Of a DNA stretch of 64,000 nucleotides, positions 16,709-26,655 are shown piece after piece. The DNA is from Leptolyngbyaceae cyanobacterium M33_DOE_097. Its GTDB lineage: Bacteria; Cyanobacteriota; Cyanobacteriia; Leptolyngbyales; Leptolyngbyaceae. The stretch covers positions 1 to 64,000 of the forward strand of contig DVDV01000193.1 of the NCBI GenBank assembly GCA_015296075.1. The letters run 5' to 3'. Under the pieces are notes generated by a model that saw nothing but the letters and a program-made list of their open reading frames with translations, did no database searches and had not been told where the DNA came from. Position numbers and translations under genes: made by a program. Each line of letters opens with the position of its first letter. The first letter of the stretch is position 1.

Positions 16709-19228
16709 TTAGATGCCGCCTGAGACAATGCCTGAGATGTTGAGAGTACCATAGTCAACATTTAAACCCAGACCAGAGTTATTGGCGCGATCGCCAGTCC
16801 GCTCACCCGCGTTAAAAGTAAAGTCTAAGATCATTCCCAAGTAGTAGCTACCATTGCCATAGCTCTGCCAGTAAGGAATCGCATATTCATCACTCAACGA
16901 GGGCAACTTCAACGGGGGCGTTACATTCGTACCTGCTAGGTAGCCTTTATCTTTACCTGGAACATCTGATTCTTTCAGATTTGTATCAAAGGTAATTTCC
17001 TCGCCTGCGCTTAAGCTCTTAGGTACGACAATAAAGCCTGTCAATGGCAAATCATCGACGTAATCACCAATTACATTATTCTTCGAGAGCACAAACTGCA
17101 CCAAGAAACTGGATCCTGTTTGACGTGTCCCCTGGTTCTTAATCTTTCCGGTAATCTGAATCGGTTGGCCTGGGCTAGAAGCAGAGGTATTAATGGCAAA
17201 TTGAGTCCCAACAATGTCTGGTCTGAGCGTGCCCTTCACCACAAACGATTTGCTAATTGCGTTGTCATTGTTATTTGTCTCAGCAATGACGTTCTGCGGG
17301 TCAACGTAAGCGCCTAGGAAATAAGACTGGTCACTCACCCAGAAATCTTCAGTTGCATCTGGAATCGAGACTGTAAATTTGAGTGTCTTGGTTTCACCAC
17401 CCGCAAAATCGATCGTTGTATCAGTCGGTGCAGAAACGAACATCTCATAATCTTGAGTGTTGGGATCTTGGGAGTTGGGAACAATGTTGCTATCCCGTGA
17501 GATGTAGAAACTAATCGGCACATCCTGAATTGCTGTCGTCGGGTTGTTGTTTTTAACTTTTACCTCTAGCTGAATCGAGATTGGGTTAGTCCCTAAAGTG
17601 ACCTCAGTAATAGGATTACTCGACATATTCAAAATTCTGAACGAATCTGCAATTACTGACAGATTCACCAGATTAGCGGCGACAGTCGAAAGATTCAGGT
17701 TATAAGGAGTACCACCAGTCGTTGTTGACCGCACTCGAACAAAATATGTACCTGTTTGCTCAGCCAAAAAGCCGTCACTGATAAAGTTGGGAACCTGGGC
17801 AGAGTTTACGGAGTTGTCATACACCGTCTCTAGATCATCAATAACGCCGTTGTTGTTTTTATCGTGAATTAATTGGATGTTTACTTGCCCGTTATACTGC
17901 GACAAACCGACCTTAACGGTGCTAGCAGCCCCAACCTTGAACCGATAAAAATCGTCCTGATCACCAAGGCGACCAACCGTTTCATTATAAGAAACAGTCG
18001 AAGTTGAAACCGTTCCAATATCGAAGGCTGTGTTCATCGTGTTGCCACCTAAGTCAGCAACGTTGGCCTTCGGTGCACTATCAACAATTTCCCAGGTGTT
18101 GTCGCTAACAGTGGTAAATTGTTCACCACTGACCATTCGATTGTTATTCATGTACCACACAAAGTTCAGCGCGGTATTTCCTCCATAAAACCGCCAGAGC
18201 AGATCGGGGTTACCATCTCGGTTAAAGTCGCCAACTCCTTCCATTCGCCATCGCTGGTCTTCTAACTTATTGCTACCGTTGGTATCAACAAGAAAAAGCC
18301 CAGAGGTAAAATTATTTTTGTTCATGTACCAAAGATAATTTTCCCCGTTGGTTGTGTTGCGCCAAGCTATATCTAGATTGCCATCCAGGTTAAAGTCAGC
18401 GACGCCTGTAATTGACCAAACAGGACTCACAAGCCCACCAGATAGAATATTTGGGGCAAAACCGATTGAGCCTTTGTAAGTAACACCATCCATCTGCCAA
18501 ATGCTAGTGTTACCTGTGGTTACGTTGCGCCAAATTATATCGGCCTTGCCATCACCAGTAAAGTCACCTGCACCAGCAATGCGCCAACCTGAGCTAATAG
18601 GAATCGCAGGGATACTTGCGTTAGCTTTGATCTTATTGTTTGCATCGAGCAGCCAGATAACATTGCCTCCCGATGTAGTGTTGCGCCAAGCAATATCAGA
18701 AATACCATCCCCATCAAAATCGCCTACGGCTTCAGCGCGCCATTCTGGGTAAGGCAAGTACGTAACGGCATCGAAACCTTGATAAGCAATGCCATCCATT
18801 TTCCAGACGAAAACACCACCATTACTAGCGCTGTAATTACGCCAAATAATATCGGAGCGATTTTCAAACCCCTGAACCTTAAAAGAGTAAGCCGAAGAGC
18901 CTACTTCTGCATCGTTATGGATCCGAATGTAATAGGTGCCAGCATTTAACCGATCTAATAGGATCGCATCTGCTGCAGCGCCGGTATTGGCAGAGGAATA
19001 TAACAGGTTATTACCTGAATCCCGCAGTTCTAAATCGGCGTTACCGTTCTGAGGGCTGAGGCTGATTGCAATACCACTACTACGGCTCCAGTTCAGACGA
19101 TAAACATCTTGCCGATCTGTGGCGTCAAGACTGTAACTAGAGTCGCCGCCAAATGTTTGAGCGGTAGGTGAGTAATTGATCGAACGTTGTGTCGTGGAGT
19201 AGCTATTGTCGTTAAGCGTGTCAGCCAT
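16709..19228 (-). CDS. Large FG-GAP/PPC/CARDB repeat protein
   Basis: An 839-residue, probably secreted multidomain protein. Order: a PPC-type beta domain (~30-125), four FG-GAP/VCBS-like units each ending with a calcium-loop motif (DFDGDGISD, DFTGDGKAD, DFNLDGNLD, DFNRDGNPD) followed by I/L-x-WR, a second PPC-like domain (~400-510), then two CARDB-like beta sandwiches (~515-760) and a short tail. No N-terminal signal is visible from ATG 19228; cyanobacterial proteins of this build often leave by a type I route using the C-terminus, which is inference. Adhesion or surface binding is plausible. ATG 19228 has GAAAGAG about 9 nt upstream. Confidence 0.88.
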   Translation of the reverse strand: MADTLNDNSYSTTQRSINYSPTAQTFGGDSSYSLDATDRQDVYRLNWSRSSGIAISLSPQNGNADLELRDSGNNLLYSSANTGAAADAILLDRLNAGTYYIRIHNDAEVGSSAYSFKVQGFENRSDIIWRNYSASNGGVFVWKMDGIAYQGFDAVTYLPYPEWRAEAVGDFDGDGISDIAWRNTTSGGNVIWLLDANNKIKANASIPAIPISSGWRIAGAGDFTGDGKADIIWRNVTTGNTSIWQMDGVTYKGSIGFAPNILSGGLVSPVWSITGVADFNLDGNLDIAWRNTTNGENYLWYMNKNNFTSGLFLVDTNGSNKLEDQRWRMEGVGDFNRDGNPDLLWRFYGGNTALNFVWYMNNNRMVSGEQFTTVSDNTWEIVDSAPKANVADLGGNTMNTAFDIGTVSTSTVSYNETVGRLGDQDDFYRFKVGAASTVKVGLSQYNGQVNIQLIHDKNNNGVIDDLETVYDNSVNSAQVPNFISDGFLAEQTGTYFVRVRSTTTGGTPYNLNLSTVAANLVNLSVIADSFRILNMSSNPITEVTLGTNPISIQLEVKVKNNNPTTAIQDVPISFYISRDSNIVPNSQDPNTQDYEMFVSAPTDTTIDFAGGETKTLKFTVSIPDATEDFWVSDQSYFLGAYVDPQNVIAETNNNDNAISKSFVVKGTLRPDIVGTQFAINTSASSPGQPIQITGKIKNQGTRQTGSSFLVQFVLSKNNVIGDYVDDLPLTGFIVVPKSLSAGEEITFDTNLKESDVPGKDKGYLAGTNVTPPLKLPSLSDEYAIPYWQSYGNGSYYLGMILDFTFNAGERTGDRANNSGLGLNVDYGTLNISGIVSGGI

Positions 19229-19595
19229 GGCTTTCATCTCTTTCGGTAGCAAGATTTAGGATTCCCACTGTCAAGCTTGTTACACGCAGCCGATTGAGAA
19301 ATTTACATAAACTTTGCGTTATGTGAGTTTTCTACTGATTAGGTTACGGATAATTACGGACGATGAAAAAAAAGTAGGAATGTTGGACTAAGTATCCTCA
19401 TTGCTCAAATTGGCAAAAGACTAGATGAAGCTTTTAGAAAGTAAGCTAGGTGCGGCTAAAAGTACGGGAACTATTTAAGTAGTGGCAAGTTCAAATGTTT
19501 AAATTTTTATTTCGCCGCCGCTCTTTCTAGGATAGTTACGTATTTTCCGATTTATTAGGCTGTATGGTGTTTATCTCAGCATCATCTGGAGGTTT
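19229..19595. other. Divergent intergenic region
   Basis: 367 bp between the FG-GAP gene and the oxygenase gene. No gene, no strong hairpin. TGGAGG just before ATG 19596 is the oxygenase ribosome binding site. Confidence 0.5.
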
Positions 19596-20201
19596 ATGTT
19601 GTCTGAGTTATCTCAATGGACTGTTACGAATCACACCTTGTTCCCTACGGCTTTGCATGTATTTCGCTTGCATGACTACGAGGGGCTTAACCAGGAGTTA
19701 TTAGCTCTGATTTATGGGTTGCAAGAAGTTGACCCAGGTCGGATGGCTTCTAATGTTTTGGGTTGGCATAGCAAGGTCAACCTGTTTGAGTTGCAAGAAA
19801 TGCAAGGATTTAAGGCGATTGTTGATCAGGCGATCGCAGAAGTTGCTGCATCTATTGGTTATGACGGTGTAAAAATTGCAGCTGCTAACTGCTGGGCCAA
19901 TATCAACCCTAAATATGCCAGCAACAAGATTCACGATCATGCAAATTCTCTCTTTAGCGGCGTTTACTACGTCCAAACAAATGAGAATTGTGGCAACCTC
20001 ATGTTTTACGATCCAAGAGAAGCTCGCACGTTTTATAAACCCTCTGTTCACGATTACACCGCTTACACGGCTGACGCGATCGCGCATGTTGCTGAAGCAG
20101 GTCTATTACTTATTTTTCCAAGCTGGCTAAAGCATGGTGTTGAACCGAACTTAAGCGATCGCGATCGTGTAAGTATTAGCTTCAATTACGTCTTCCAGTA
20201 G
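19596..20201 (+). CDS. Putative 2-oxoglutarate/Fe(II) oxygenase (TIGR02466-like)
   Basis: A 201-residue protein of the cupin-fold hydroxylase type. The iron site is visible as H-D-H-A-N-S-L-F-S-G-V-Y-Y-V around residue 115 and KHGVEPN near 180, with RVSISFNYVF supplying the Arg that would hold 2-oxoglutarate. NLMFYDPRE lies in between, as usual for this family. Proteins of this type are often found in cyanobacteria and their phages; substrates are mostly unknown. TGGAGG is placed well before the ATG. It lies divergent from the large surface protein. Confidence 0.85.
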   Translation: MLSELSQWTVTNHTLFPTALHVFRLHDYEGLNQELLALIYGLQEVDPGRMASNVLGWHSKVNLFELQEMQGFKAIVDQAIAEVAASIGYDGVKIAAANCWANINPKYASNKIHDHANSLFSGVYYVQTNENCGNLMFYDPREARTFYKPSVHDYTAYTADAIAHVAEAGLLLIFPSWLKHGVEPNLSDRDRVSISFNYVFQ

Positions 20202-20296
20202 ATACCAACGATCTTCGTAGCAGGATAATTAATTTGCAACTGTAACCATCTTTTTAAGATTTCTTTCATTCACCTGTTAGATTGCTGCTACCAATA

Positions 20297-21262
20297 ATGG
20301 CAAAACCTCGTAAGCTGGAAGACTTTATAGCGCTTTTGCAAGTCGCTCGTGCTGAGCCAACTTCAGAAGCCAGTCTAAACAGCCTGCAAACAGTGCTGGG
20401 TAGCAAGTATGGGGTTGCCGTTGCAAAAGCTGCCGAGTTAATCGGCCAGTTAGAACTAAGGCCATTGATTCCACAACTTGAGGCGGCCTTTGACCGTTTT
20501 TTGGTCGATGGTGTTGAGCTTGACCCTGGGTGTCGAGCCAAACGGGCGATCGCGGAAGCCCTCTACCGTTTAGGCGCAAGCAATGAAACCTTATTTTTAC
20601 AAGGCATTCGCTGCATCCAAATGGAGCCTGTTTGGGGTGGGAGGCAAGACACCGCTCCACCTGTGAGAAATGTCTCAGCCCTCGCGTTGGTGCAGATGCA
20701 TTACTCCCTTGTGATGGTTGAGCTAGCCGATTTACTTGCCGACCCGGAGCCAGAAGCCCGGATTGGTGCAGCTCGCGCGATCGCATACGCCAGTCATGAT
20801 CAGGGTGTGCCGTTGTTACGACTACGGGTCAAAGTGGGAGACACACCTCCAGTATTGTGTGAGTGTCTGATTGCCCTTCTGGCTTTATCACCCGAAACAT
20901 CCTTGCCTTTGGTTAAGCAGTTTTTAGAGCGCAGTAACGTCGATAGCCCTGAAGCGATCGCGCAAGCAGAAGTCGCCGCCTTAGCGTTGGGAGAATCCCG
21001 TTTGCCAGCAGCATTTGATCTGTTAACAACCTGGTGGCAAACCCTCCGGTCTACCCAGTTGCGGCAGAGTGGGTTATTAGCCATCTCAACCCTGCGGCAA
21101 CCCGCTGCAATTCAATTTTTGCTGGTGCTGGTAGCAGAAGGCAATCGGCAGGATGCAAGTGCCGCTTTGAAAGCCCTGCAGATCCATCGGCAAGATGCGG
21201 CATTGTGGCAGCGTGTTGTTCAAACAGTGGATCAACGTGAAGATATTCGTTTACAGCTTTGA
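20297..21262 (+). CDS. HEAT-repeat protein
   Basis: A 321-residue all-helical protein made of HEAT or Armadillo-type repeats: paired helices with conserved Ala/Leu positions recur (AVAKAAELIGQL, AKRAIAEALYRLG, VRNVSALALVQM, EARIGAARAIAYAS, AEVAALALGES, RQSGLLAISTL). PBS-lyase HEAT repeats look alike, but no catalytic marks of bilin lyases are evident, so it is more likely a scaffold. ATG 20297 starts at MAKPRKLEDF; the upstream in-frame TTG at 20282 is weaker. The next gene's first possible start overlaps its end, suggesting co-transcription with the DUF362 gene. Confidence 0.85.
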   Translation: MAKPRKLEDFIALLQVARAEPTSEASLNSLQTVLGSKYGVAVAKAAELIGQLELRPLIPQLEAAFDRFLVDGVELDPGCRAKRAIAEALYRLGASNETLFLQGIRCIQMEPVWGGRQDTAPPVRNVSALALVQMHYSLVMVELADLLADPEPEARIGAARAIAYASHDQGVPLLRLRVKVGDTPPVLCECLIALLALSPETSLPLVKQFLERSNVDSPEAIAQAEVAALALGESRLPAAFDLLTTWWQTLRSTQLRQSGLLAISTLRQPAAIQFLLVLVAEGNRQDASAALKALQIHRQDAALWQRVVQTVDQREDIRLQL

Positions 21263-21312
21263 TCTCACTTCGTTACACTAAGCAACAGTGTCAATTACGT
21301 TTATCTTCCATT

Positions 21313-22107
21313 ATGTCTGCATCGACTGTTGCGATCGCCCACGCAATGGATACTCATTCATTTGTTTACACTCCACCCTCTGCGGCTCAACACGCCCGTC
21401 GAATTTTAGTAAAACCGAATCTAGGTTATCCTGTAGGGCCGCCAGCAACGGTTAGTATGACCGTGTTGGGTAAAGTCTTACAGGGTTTACGAGCCGTTAA
21501 TCCCACTGCTGAGATTTTGATTGTTGAAGGTGTCTGTTCGGCTGTTTCGTTACCCAAAATTGCTGAGCGTAACGGTTTGTATGCGCTCTTGGATGACAAG
21601 ATGCAACTATTAGATGCCGACGAATTGCCGTTAAAAGAATATCTCAATCGATCGCCTCAGCCCGCCCGCTTTAAAGCGATGCTGGCCCCAGCTTTGCTCG
21701 AAGAGGTCGATTGTCGCATTTCTGTAGGTGCATTGAAGCGAACAATTTTGAAAGATGAACCGCTGATCTCCGCATCCCTCAAGAACCTATATGGCTTGTT
21801 TCCTCGCGCCCACTACAAAGCTCGTAGCGCAAAATCACGGGGTCAACTGCATCGCCCCTCTGTCCCACTCGTGTTGCAAGACGTTTACTTTACGATCGGG
21901 CACTTATTTGAGGGTGCGGTTGTGGATGGCGATCGCAAATTTCATAGCGTGGATTGGCAACCTGATCGAGGTCAGTCAGTCGCACTTGGCAAAGTTTTTT
22001 GGGGAGAAGATCTGGTCGCCGTTGATCGGCTTGCCTGTGAAGTCGGCAGCGAACCATTGCCAGCCTACCTCGATAAAATTGAGCATCTACGTCAGGCTTT
22101 GATGTGA
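21313..22107 (+). CDS. DUF362 protein
   Basis: A 264-residue protein with the DUF362 fold: RRILVKPNLGYP early on, then AEILIVEGVCSAV and a central section with DCRISVGALKRT and SLKNLYGLFPRAHYK. No 4Fe-4S ferredoxin tail is present. The function of DUF362 is unknown; some members sit with iron-sulfur proteins. ATG 21313 (MSASTVAIAHAMDT) is preferred over an upstream frame start that would overlap the HEAT gene. A second, longer DUF362 protein lies at 26656-27621. Confidence 0.82.
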   Translation: MSASTVAIAHAMDTHSFVYTPPSAAQHARRILVKPNLGYPVGPPATVSMTVLGKVLQGLRAVNPTAEILIVEGVCSAVSLPKIAERNGLYALLDDKMQLLDADELPLKEYLNRSPQPARFKAMLAPALLEEVDCRISVGALKRTILKDEPLISASLKNLYGLFPRAHYKARSAKSRGQLHRPSVPLVLQDVYFTIGHLFEGAVVDGDRKFHSVDWQPDRGQSVALGKVFWGEDLVAVDRLACEVGSEPLPAYLDKIEHLRQALM

Positions 22108-22145
22108 GAGCTAGACGCAGATGCCCCCAAATCAGTAACAAACAG

Positions 22146-22694
22146 CTAGTTCAGCGAAAGTTGCTTGAGATCAGTTTTACAAGTCTCTAACATGCGCAGA
22201 TCATTCTTGCTGACATTTTGCAGACGTTGAAACCCTTCTAGGTTCAAAGCAGGTTTCGTCGGGTTGGCACCAGCAATATTGGAAGTACGCTCAAGCGCAA
22301 TTTCAAACGGGTTCGTACTGCGATCGTAGCTGTTAACGACCGTTAAAGACAGCTGATCAACCTCAAACTGACCTGCGGCACAGTCAAATGAAGAGCGCGG
22401 CATGTATAAAGCCCCTGCAACTTTGCCTTGACTGACTTCAAATACAAAATACCCTTTGCCAATTTGGTCAGGCTGAGCAGACTGGCCGTAGAGGTAAACA
22501 CCATCAGGAAGTGCTGTCAAACTGGCAGAAGACTGGTTAGAGGGCTGGGCAACAGCATTGGCAGCCACTCCAGAGAAGCTTTGACCGACAACAGCAGCGC
22601 TCATCAAAAGTGAAACCGACAAAAACGGTTTAACTAACTTTTGAACAGCATTGTGAAATGTGGACTTGATGTCGAAATTCGGTTGACGATTCAT
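22146..22694 (-). CDS. Secreted hypothetical protein
   Basis: A 182-residue protein with a long N-terminal region (basic to residue ~20, hydrophobic PFLSVSLLMSAAVVG, then A-x-A sites) that looks like a signal peptide. The mature part has LPDGVYLYGQSAQPDQIGKGYFVFE and one pair of cysteines (CAAGQFE, ETCKTD) that could form a disulfide outside the cytoplasm. This resembles conserved cyanobacterial proteins of unknown function. Convergent with the DUF362 gene. Confidence 0.78.
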   Translation of the reverse strand: MNRQPNFDIKSTFHNAVQKLVKPFLSVSLLMSAAVVGQSFSGVAANAVAQPSNQSSASLTALPDGVYLYGQSAQPDQIGKGYFVFEVSQGKVAGALYMPRSSFDCAAGQFEVDQLSLTVVNSYDRSTNPFEIALERTSNIAGANPTKPALNLEGFQRLQNVSKNDLRMLETCKTDLKQLSLN

Positions 22695-23119
22695 CTCACA
22701 ATCTCCTCTGTGCCCAAGATAGATGTACAGCTTTATCGAAAATTAAGAGTGATTAACCAGGTAATTTTGAGTTAATCAACTAGAAAAAATAGATACAAAA
22801 AATTGACTCTTAAGCAGATGCTTAAAAACCCAAAAGTTAACTTGCATGAAGTGAGGAGCCGTTAAAAACTACTGCTTAGCAAAGGGAACGCCGAACAAGT
22901 AGAAAGGTTACAACCTAATTATCAAAGAAATGGAGAACTGAAACTTCGCCCAATTGATTGATCTCTTTTGATGCTTTTGCTATTGCTTGGGGCAGAGATC
23001 AAACAGTACGAACTACTTATTACCAATTAGGGCTTCGCAAGACTCAGTCCTTCTTTCTTTATCAAACCATTAATGGAAAACATACACGATTACAATTAGT
23101 GACAGTTTGAGGGTTGGCT
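22695..23119. other. A+T-rich intergenic region
   Basis: No gene or strong hairpin is seen. It is the upstream region of the secreted hypothetical protein and of the candidate small ORF at 23120. Confidence 0.45.
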
Positions 23120-23257
23120 ATGAAGTTTCATTCACAACAGGGCATAGGGATTCCAGAAAATTCAAAAAGTAATTTGTACTTCTTAAATACAATCCACATC
23201 AACGCTGCCCAACACACTGCTCTAACGGGAAACACCAGCTTAATTGAACTGCCTTGA
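23120..23257 (+). CDS. Candidate small ORF of 45 residues
   Basis: ATG to TGA encodes 45 residues (begins MKFHSQQGIGIPENSK, ends NTSLIELP). GAGGG lies about 8 nt upstream, well placed for translation, in an otherwise empty 760-bp gap. No motif, signal or membrane segment is visible and I know no relative. It could be chance. Confidence 0.3.
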   Translation: MKFHSQQGIGIPENSKSNLYFLNTIHINAAQHTALTGNTSLIELP

Positions 23258-23453
23258 AAGCCATGTTAAATATGACCCAGCACTCACTCAGGCTGACCAA
23301 ATTTATGGTTAACCTAATCGCTTCGTTAACTGTTTAAGGCAGCACAAAACCAACTGTGAATATTCTGGGGTTTATTCTTCTTCTACCAGATGATCAAGAT
23401 CACCGTTTGAACGTGAGTTTTAACTGAAGGCAATTTGTGATGAAACTCTTGCC

Positions 23454-24914
23454 TTAAGCCGCGATCGCCCAATCCTTAGCCCATGCTAAAATTTGGTGGA
23501 CACGTTCGAGCGTCGAGGCTTCGCTGTAGAGACGCAGCACTGGCTCCGTGCCACTAAAGCGAATCAACAACCAGTTGCCGTCTTGTAAGCGAAACTTATA
23601 GCCATCTGCTGTGTTGCAATCTGTTACAGAACTGCCTGCAATCTCAGTAGGCGGTTGGGTCTTTAACTGCTCTAGCAAGCGTGCCCGTACATCCATACTG
23701 GCCAGGGGCAGGTCAATCCGATCATAGCTAGAGAAGAACCCCGTTCGCTCCTGCAGATTACGATAAAGGTCACTCAAGTCTTTACCGGATGTGACAACCG
23801 CCTCTAGCACATACAGCGCTGACAGCAGGGCATCGCGCTCAGGAATATGGTGCCCGTAGCCAATGCCACCGGACTCTTCACCGCCCAACAAGACCTTCGC
23901 TTCCAACATGCGATCGGCAATGTACTTATAACCAATCGGGGTTTCATGCACTGGCGAGCCATACAGTGCTGCAACTTTGGGCATCAAGTCAGAACCGCTA
24001 ATGGTTTTAACCAACTCTCCCTGGTAACCGCGATGGGCTGACAGATGCTCGATCAAAATGGGGATCAAGACCTGTGAGCTGAGAAACTCACCCCGCGAAT
24101 CAACCGCAGCAATGCGATCGCTGTCTCCGTCAAACACTAGACCAACACTGAGTTGCGCTGAATTCTCAGCATGATATTGCCGCATCTGCTCTAGCAGGTC
24201 GGGCAGGTACTTGGGCAAAGGCTCCGGTGCGCCACCACCAAAGAGGGGATCGCGATCACTGTTTAGTTCTCGAATCGGCGTACCCAGCAACCGCTCTAGC
24301 CCTGTTGCCGCCGCTCCATGCATTACATCGGCAAAAACGGTGAGCTTCCCTTGCGCGATCGCGGCTCGAATGGGCGCAACATCCACCTTCTCACGCAGCC
24401 CTGCACAGTAGCTGGCCCAGGGATCAAAGGTCTGAATCGTACCCGACTGCGTCACGGTGGGCAATTCCTTGTTAAACCAGGCTTCGACCTGGTGCGTCAC
24501 TTCAGGCGGCACCGACCCCCCAAAAGCACTTTTAATTTTCAAACCGGAATAAGCTGCGGGGTTATGGCTGGCAGTAATTACCAAAGCCCCCAAAGCATTT
24601 AACTGTTTTGCCGCCCAACTAAACGCAGGCGTTGGCGCATACGACTCCGAAAGGAGGACATCAAACCCGGCAGCGGCAACCGACTCAGCCACCGCGCGGG
24701 CAAATTCTTCTGATAAAAAGCGGCGATCGTAGCCAACAATCACGGTGCGATCGCGCTGGGGGTCGCCATACACCTCATCCAACACGTAAGCCGCTCGCGG
24801 TGCGACAAATTGAACCCGGTCAAACGTAAAATCTGCCGCGATAACCCCTCGCCAACCATCTGTACCAAACTTAATCGTGTCCGCTTTAACCGATGCGGGA
24901 GAGGGATGACTCAT
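23454..24914 (-). CDS. Phosphoglucomutase/phosphomannomutase family protein
   Basis: A 486-residue alpha-D-phosphohexomutase. All four active-site loops are visible: ITASHNPAAYSGLK with the phosphoserine (~residue 117), the magnesium loop DGDSDRIAAVD, the sugar loop GGEESGGIGYGH, and the phosphate loop RFSGTEPVLRLYSE near the C-terminus. It interconverts hexose 1- and 6-phosphates for glycogen, nucleotide sugars or glucosylglycerol. The compact length and GTDGWRGVIAADFT start fit the cyanobacterial phosphoglucomutase group rather than GlmM. It stands alone. Confidence 0.95.
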   Translation of the reverse strand: MSHPSPASVKADTIKFGTDGWRGVIAADFTFDRVQFVAPRAAYVLDEVYGDPQRDRTVIVGYDRRFLSEEFARAVAESVAAAGFDVLLSESYAPTPAFSWAAKQLNALGALVITASHNPAAYSGLKIKSAFGGSVPPEVTHQVEAWFNKELPTVTQSGTIQTFDPWASYCAGLREKVDVAPIRAAIAQGKLTVFADVMHGAAATGLERLLGTPIRELNSDRDPLFGGGAPEPLPKYLPDLLEQMRQYHAENSAQLSVGLVFDGDSDRIAAVDSRGEFLSSQVLIPILIEHLSAHRGYQGELVKTISGSDLMPKVAALYGSPVHETPIGYKYIADRMLEAKVLLGGEESGGIGYGHHIPERDALLSALYVLEAVVTSGKDLSDLYRNLQERTGFFSSYDRIDLPLASMDVRARLLEQLKTQPPTEIAGSSVTDCNTADGYKFRLQDGNWLLIRFSGTEPVLRLYSEASTLERVHQILAWAKDWAIAA

Positions 24915-25120
24915 GCAGACGACCTCACAACAATTTTTGAAAATTTCAAACCACTTCTACGAGTTTATTCGCAGTCCCATTGCATACGCCAGTAGCAAGC
25001 TGACAATTCCTACAGTCTTTTGCCGAATCAGTCAGACTGGTTCATCGAATGTTTACAAATCTACATTCAGCTTTCTGAGAAGCCCGTAGGAGGATAGAAA
25101 GGCACGAAGCAAACCAGGCT

Positions 25121-26164
25121 ATGTTCAAGACCAATCAACGCATCGCAATTTTGTTGCATGAAGGAATTTTAGGGACGCAAGGCAAAACAGGGCTAGCTAT
25201 GCTGCGGTTTAGCGAAGCGGAGATCGTTGCCGTCATCGATCGCGAATGTGCAGGGCAATCACTCACCGACCTCACCGGGATTCCGCGTGACGTTCCCATC
25301 GTCGCTTCAGTCGAGGTCGCGCTGTCCTACCAGCCCGATGTGTTGGTGATTGGCATCGCCATTCTAGGTGGAGTTCTTCCGACTGACTGGCGGGCAGAAG
25401 TCAAACAGGCGATCGTGGCGGGTCTATCGATCGCCAACGGATTGCATACTCGCTTGAGTCTCGACGCCGAACTGAACCAACTCTTGCAACCCAACCAGTG
25501 GATTTGGGATGTGCGCCAGGAGCCACCCAACCTCCCCGTTGGAACAGGTGCCGCGCGACACCTGAGTTGCAGGCGGGTGCTGGCCGTTGGCACCGATATG
25601 GCAGTCGGCAAGATGTCAACCAGCCTGATTTTAGATAAGTTGGCGCGGCAACAGGGACTGCGATCGCACTTCTTGGGCACCGGGCAGGCAGGAATTCTGA
25701 TTTCAGGCGACGGCATCCCTTTAGATGCGATTCGGGTTGATTTTGCAGCCGGAGCCGTGGAACAACTGGTGATGCGTTACGGCCATGAGGCTGATATTGT
25801 ATTTGTTGAGGGGCAAGGTTCGCTACTGAATCCGGCTTCAACTGCAACACTGCCTTTGCTGAGGGGTTCGCAGCCAACGCATCTGGTTTTAGTTCACCGG
25901 GCGGGGCAAACCCACATCAGTCGCCATCCTGACCTCAAAATTCCCGCATTAAATGCAGTGGTGCCATTGTACGAGTCGTTAGCAGCGGCGACGGGCATGT
26001 TTACCCCGGCCAAAGTTGCCGCGATCGCACTCAACACCCATCACCTCGATACACCAGCCGCTCAAGCAGCGATCGCGCAAACTCAGGCAGAGACAGGTCT
26101 GCCCTGCACTGACCCAATTCGGTTTGGGGGCAATCTCATTTTGAATGCCATCCTGGGGAATTAA
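25121..26164 (+). CDS. DUF1611 protein (DgcN-like)
   Basis: A 347-residue protein with an N-terminal Rossmann-like domain (RIAILLHEGILGTQGKTG, VLVIGIA) and a C-terminal P-loop domain (VGTDMAVGKMSTSL, FLGTGQAGILISGDG, FVEGQGSLLNPAS). This is the DUF1611 family; some members are now described as D-glutamate N-acetyltransferase DgcN, working with the epimerase DgcA. No DgcA-like gene is adjacent here, so the specific reaction is uncertain. A 170-bp gap separates it from the next small gene. Confidence 0.85.
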   Translation: MFKTNQRIAILLHEGILGTQGKTGLAMLRFSEAEIVAVIDRECAGQSLTDLTGIPRDVPIVASVEVALSYQPDVLVIGIAILGGVLPTDWRAEVKQAIVAGLSIANGLHTRLSLDAELNQLLQPNQWIWDVRQEPPNLPVGTGAARHLSCRRVLAVGTDMAVGKMSTSLILDKLARQQGLRSHFLGTGQAGILISGDGIPLDAIRVDFAAGAVEQLVMRYGHEADIVFVEGQGSLLNPASTATLPLLRGSQPTHLVLVHRAGQTHISRHPDLKIPALNAVVPLYESLAAATGMFTPAKVAAIALNTHHLDTPAAQAAIAQTQAETGLPCTDPIRFGGNLILNAILGN

Positions 26165-26333
26165 TAAGTCAGGCAAAAGTGCTTCGATTACTATCTAGTA
26201 GTTCACCAAAAGAACTTTGCAGGGTCGATAATGACTGAGCCATTGGTTATTGGTCATTGGTCTTCTCTACCTGACAAAGTTGGCTTGGCAGACCACTAGG
26301 CATCGCTGATGATTTACTGGTAGGGAAAAAGAG

Positions 26334-26636
26334 ATGGAAAGGCAAACAGACCGCGTTCAACTCACGTTCTACTACGTCAACGGGCAGACTGAGTCTTATT
26401 ACGTGCATGACCCGATTGAGGCCAATGCAATTCACCAAGAAGTGCAGCAAGAGATGCGGCGCATGCTCGACCAACATTGGTGGATTTTGCATTTAGCTGA
26501 ACAGACGGTTTATGTGAATACCGCTAACATTTTGAAAGTAGAAATTCGCCCCTCAATCAACCGAATCTCAGGCGAGGGTGTGTTTGATAATGCTGAACGC
26601 ATTACCGCGCTCAGTCGTGCGCATATCACCAGTTAG
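26334..26636 (+). CDS. Conserved hypothetical, 100 residues
   Basis: A small soluble protein with a beta-hairpin start (RVQLTFYYVNGQTESYYVHD), an amphipathic helix (NAIHQEVQQEMRRML), a Trp-rich strand (QHWWILHLAEQTVYVNTANILKVEIRP) and a polar tail. It resembles small cyanobacterial proteins of unknown function; no catalytic motif is visible. It ends 19 nt before the DUF362 gene, on the same strand, so the two are probably one transcript. Confidence 0.8.
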   Translation: MERQTDRVQLTFYYVNGQTESYYVHDPIEANAIHQEVQQEMRRMLDQHWWILHLAEQTVYVNTANILKVEIRPSINRISGEGVFDNAERITALSRAHITS

Positions 26637-26655
26637 AAGGTAAATCACTCAAGTT

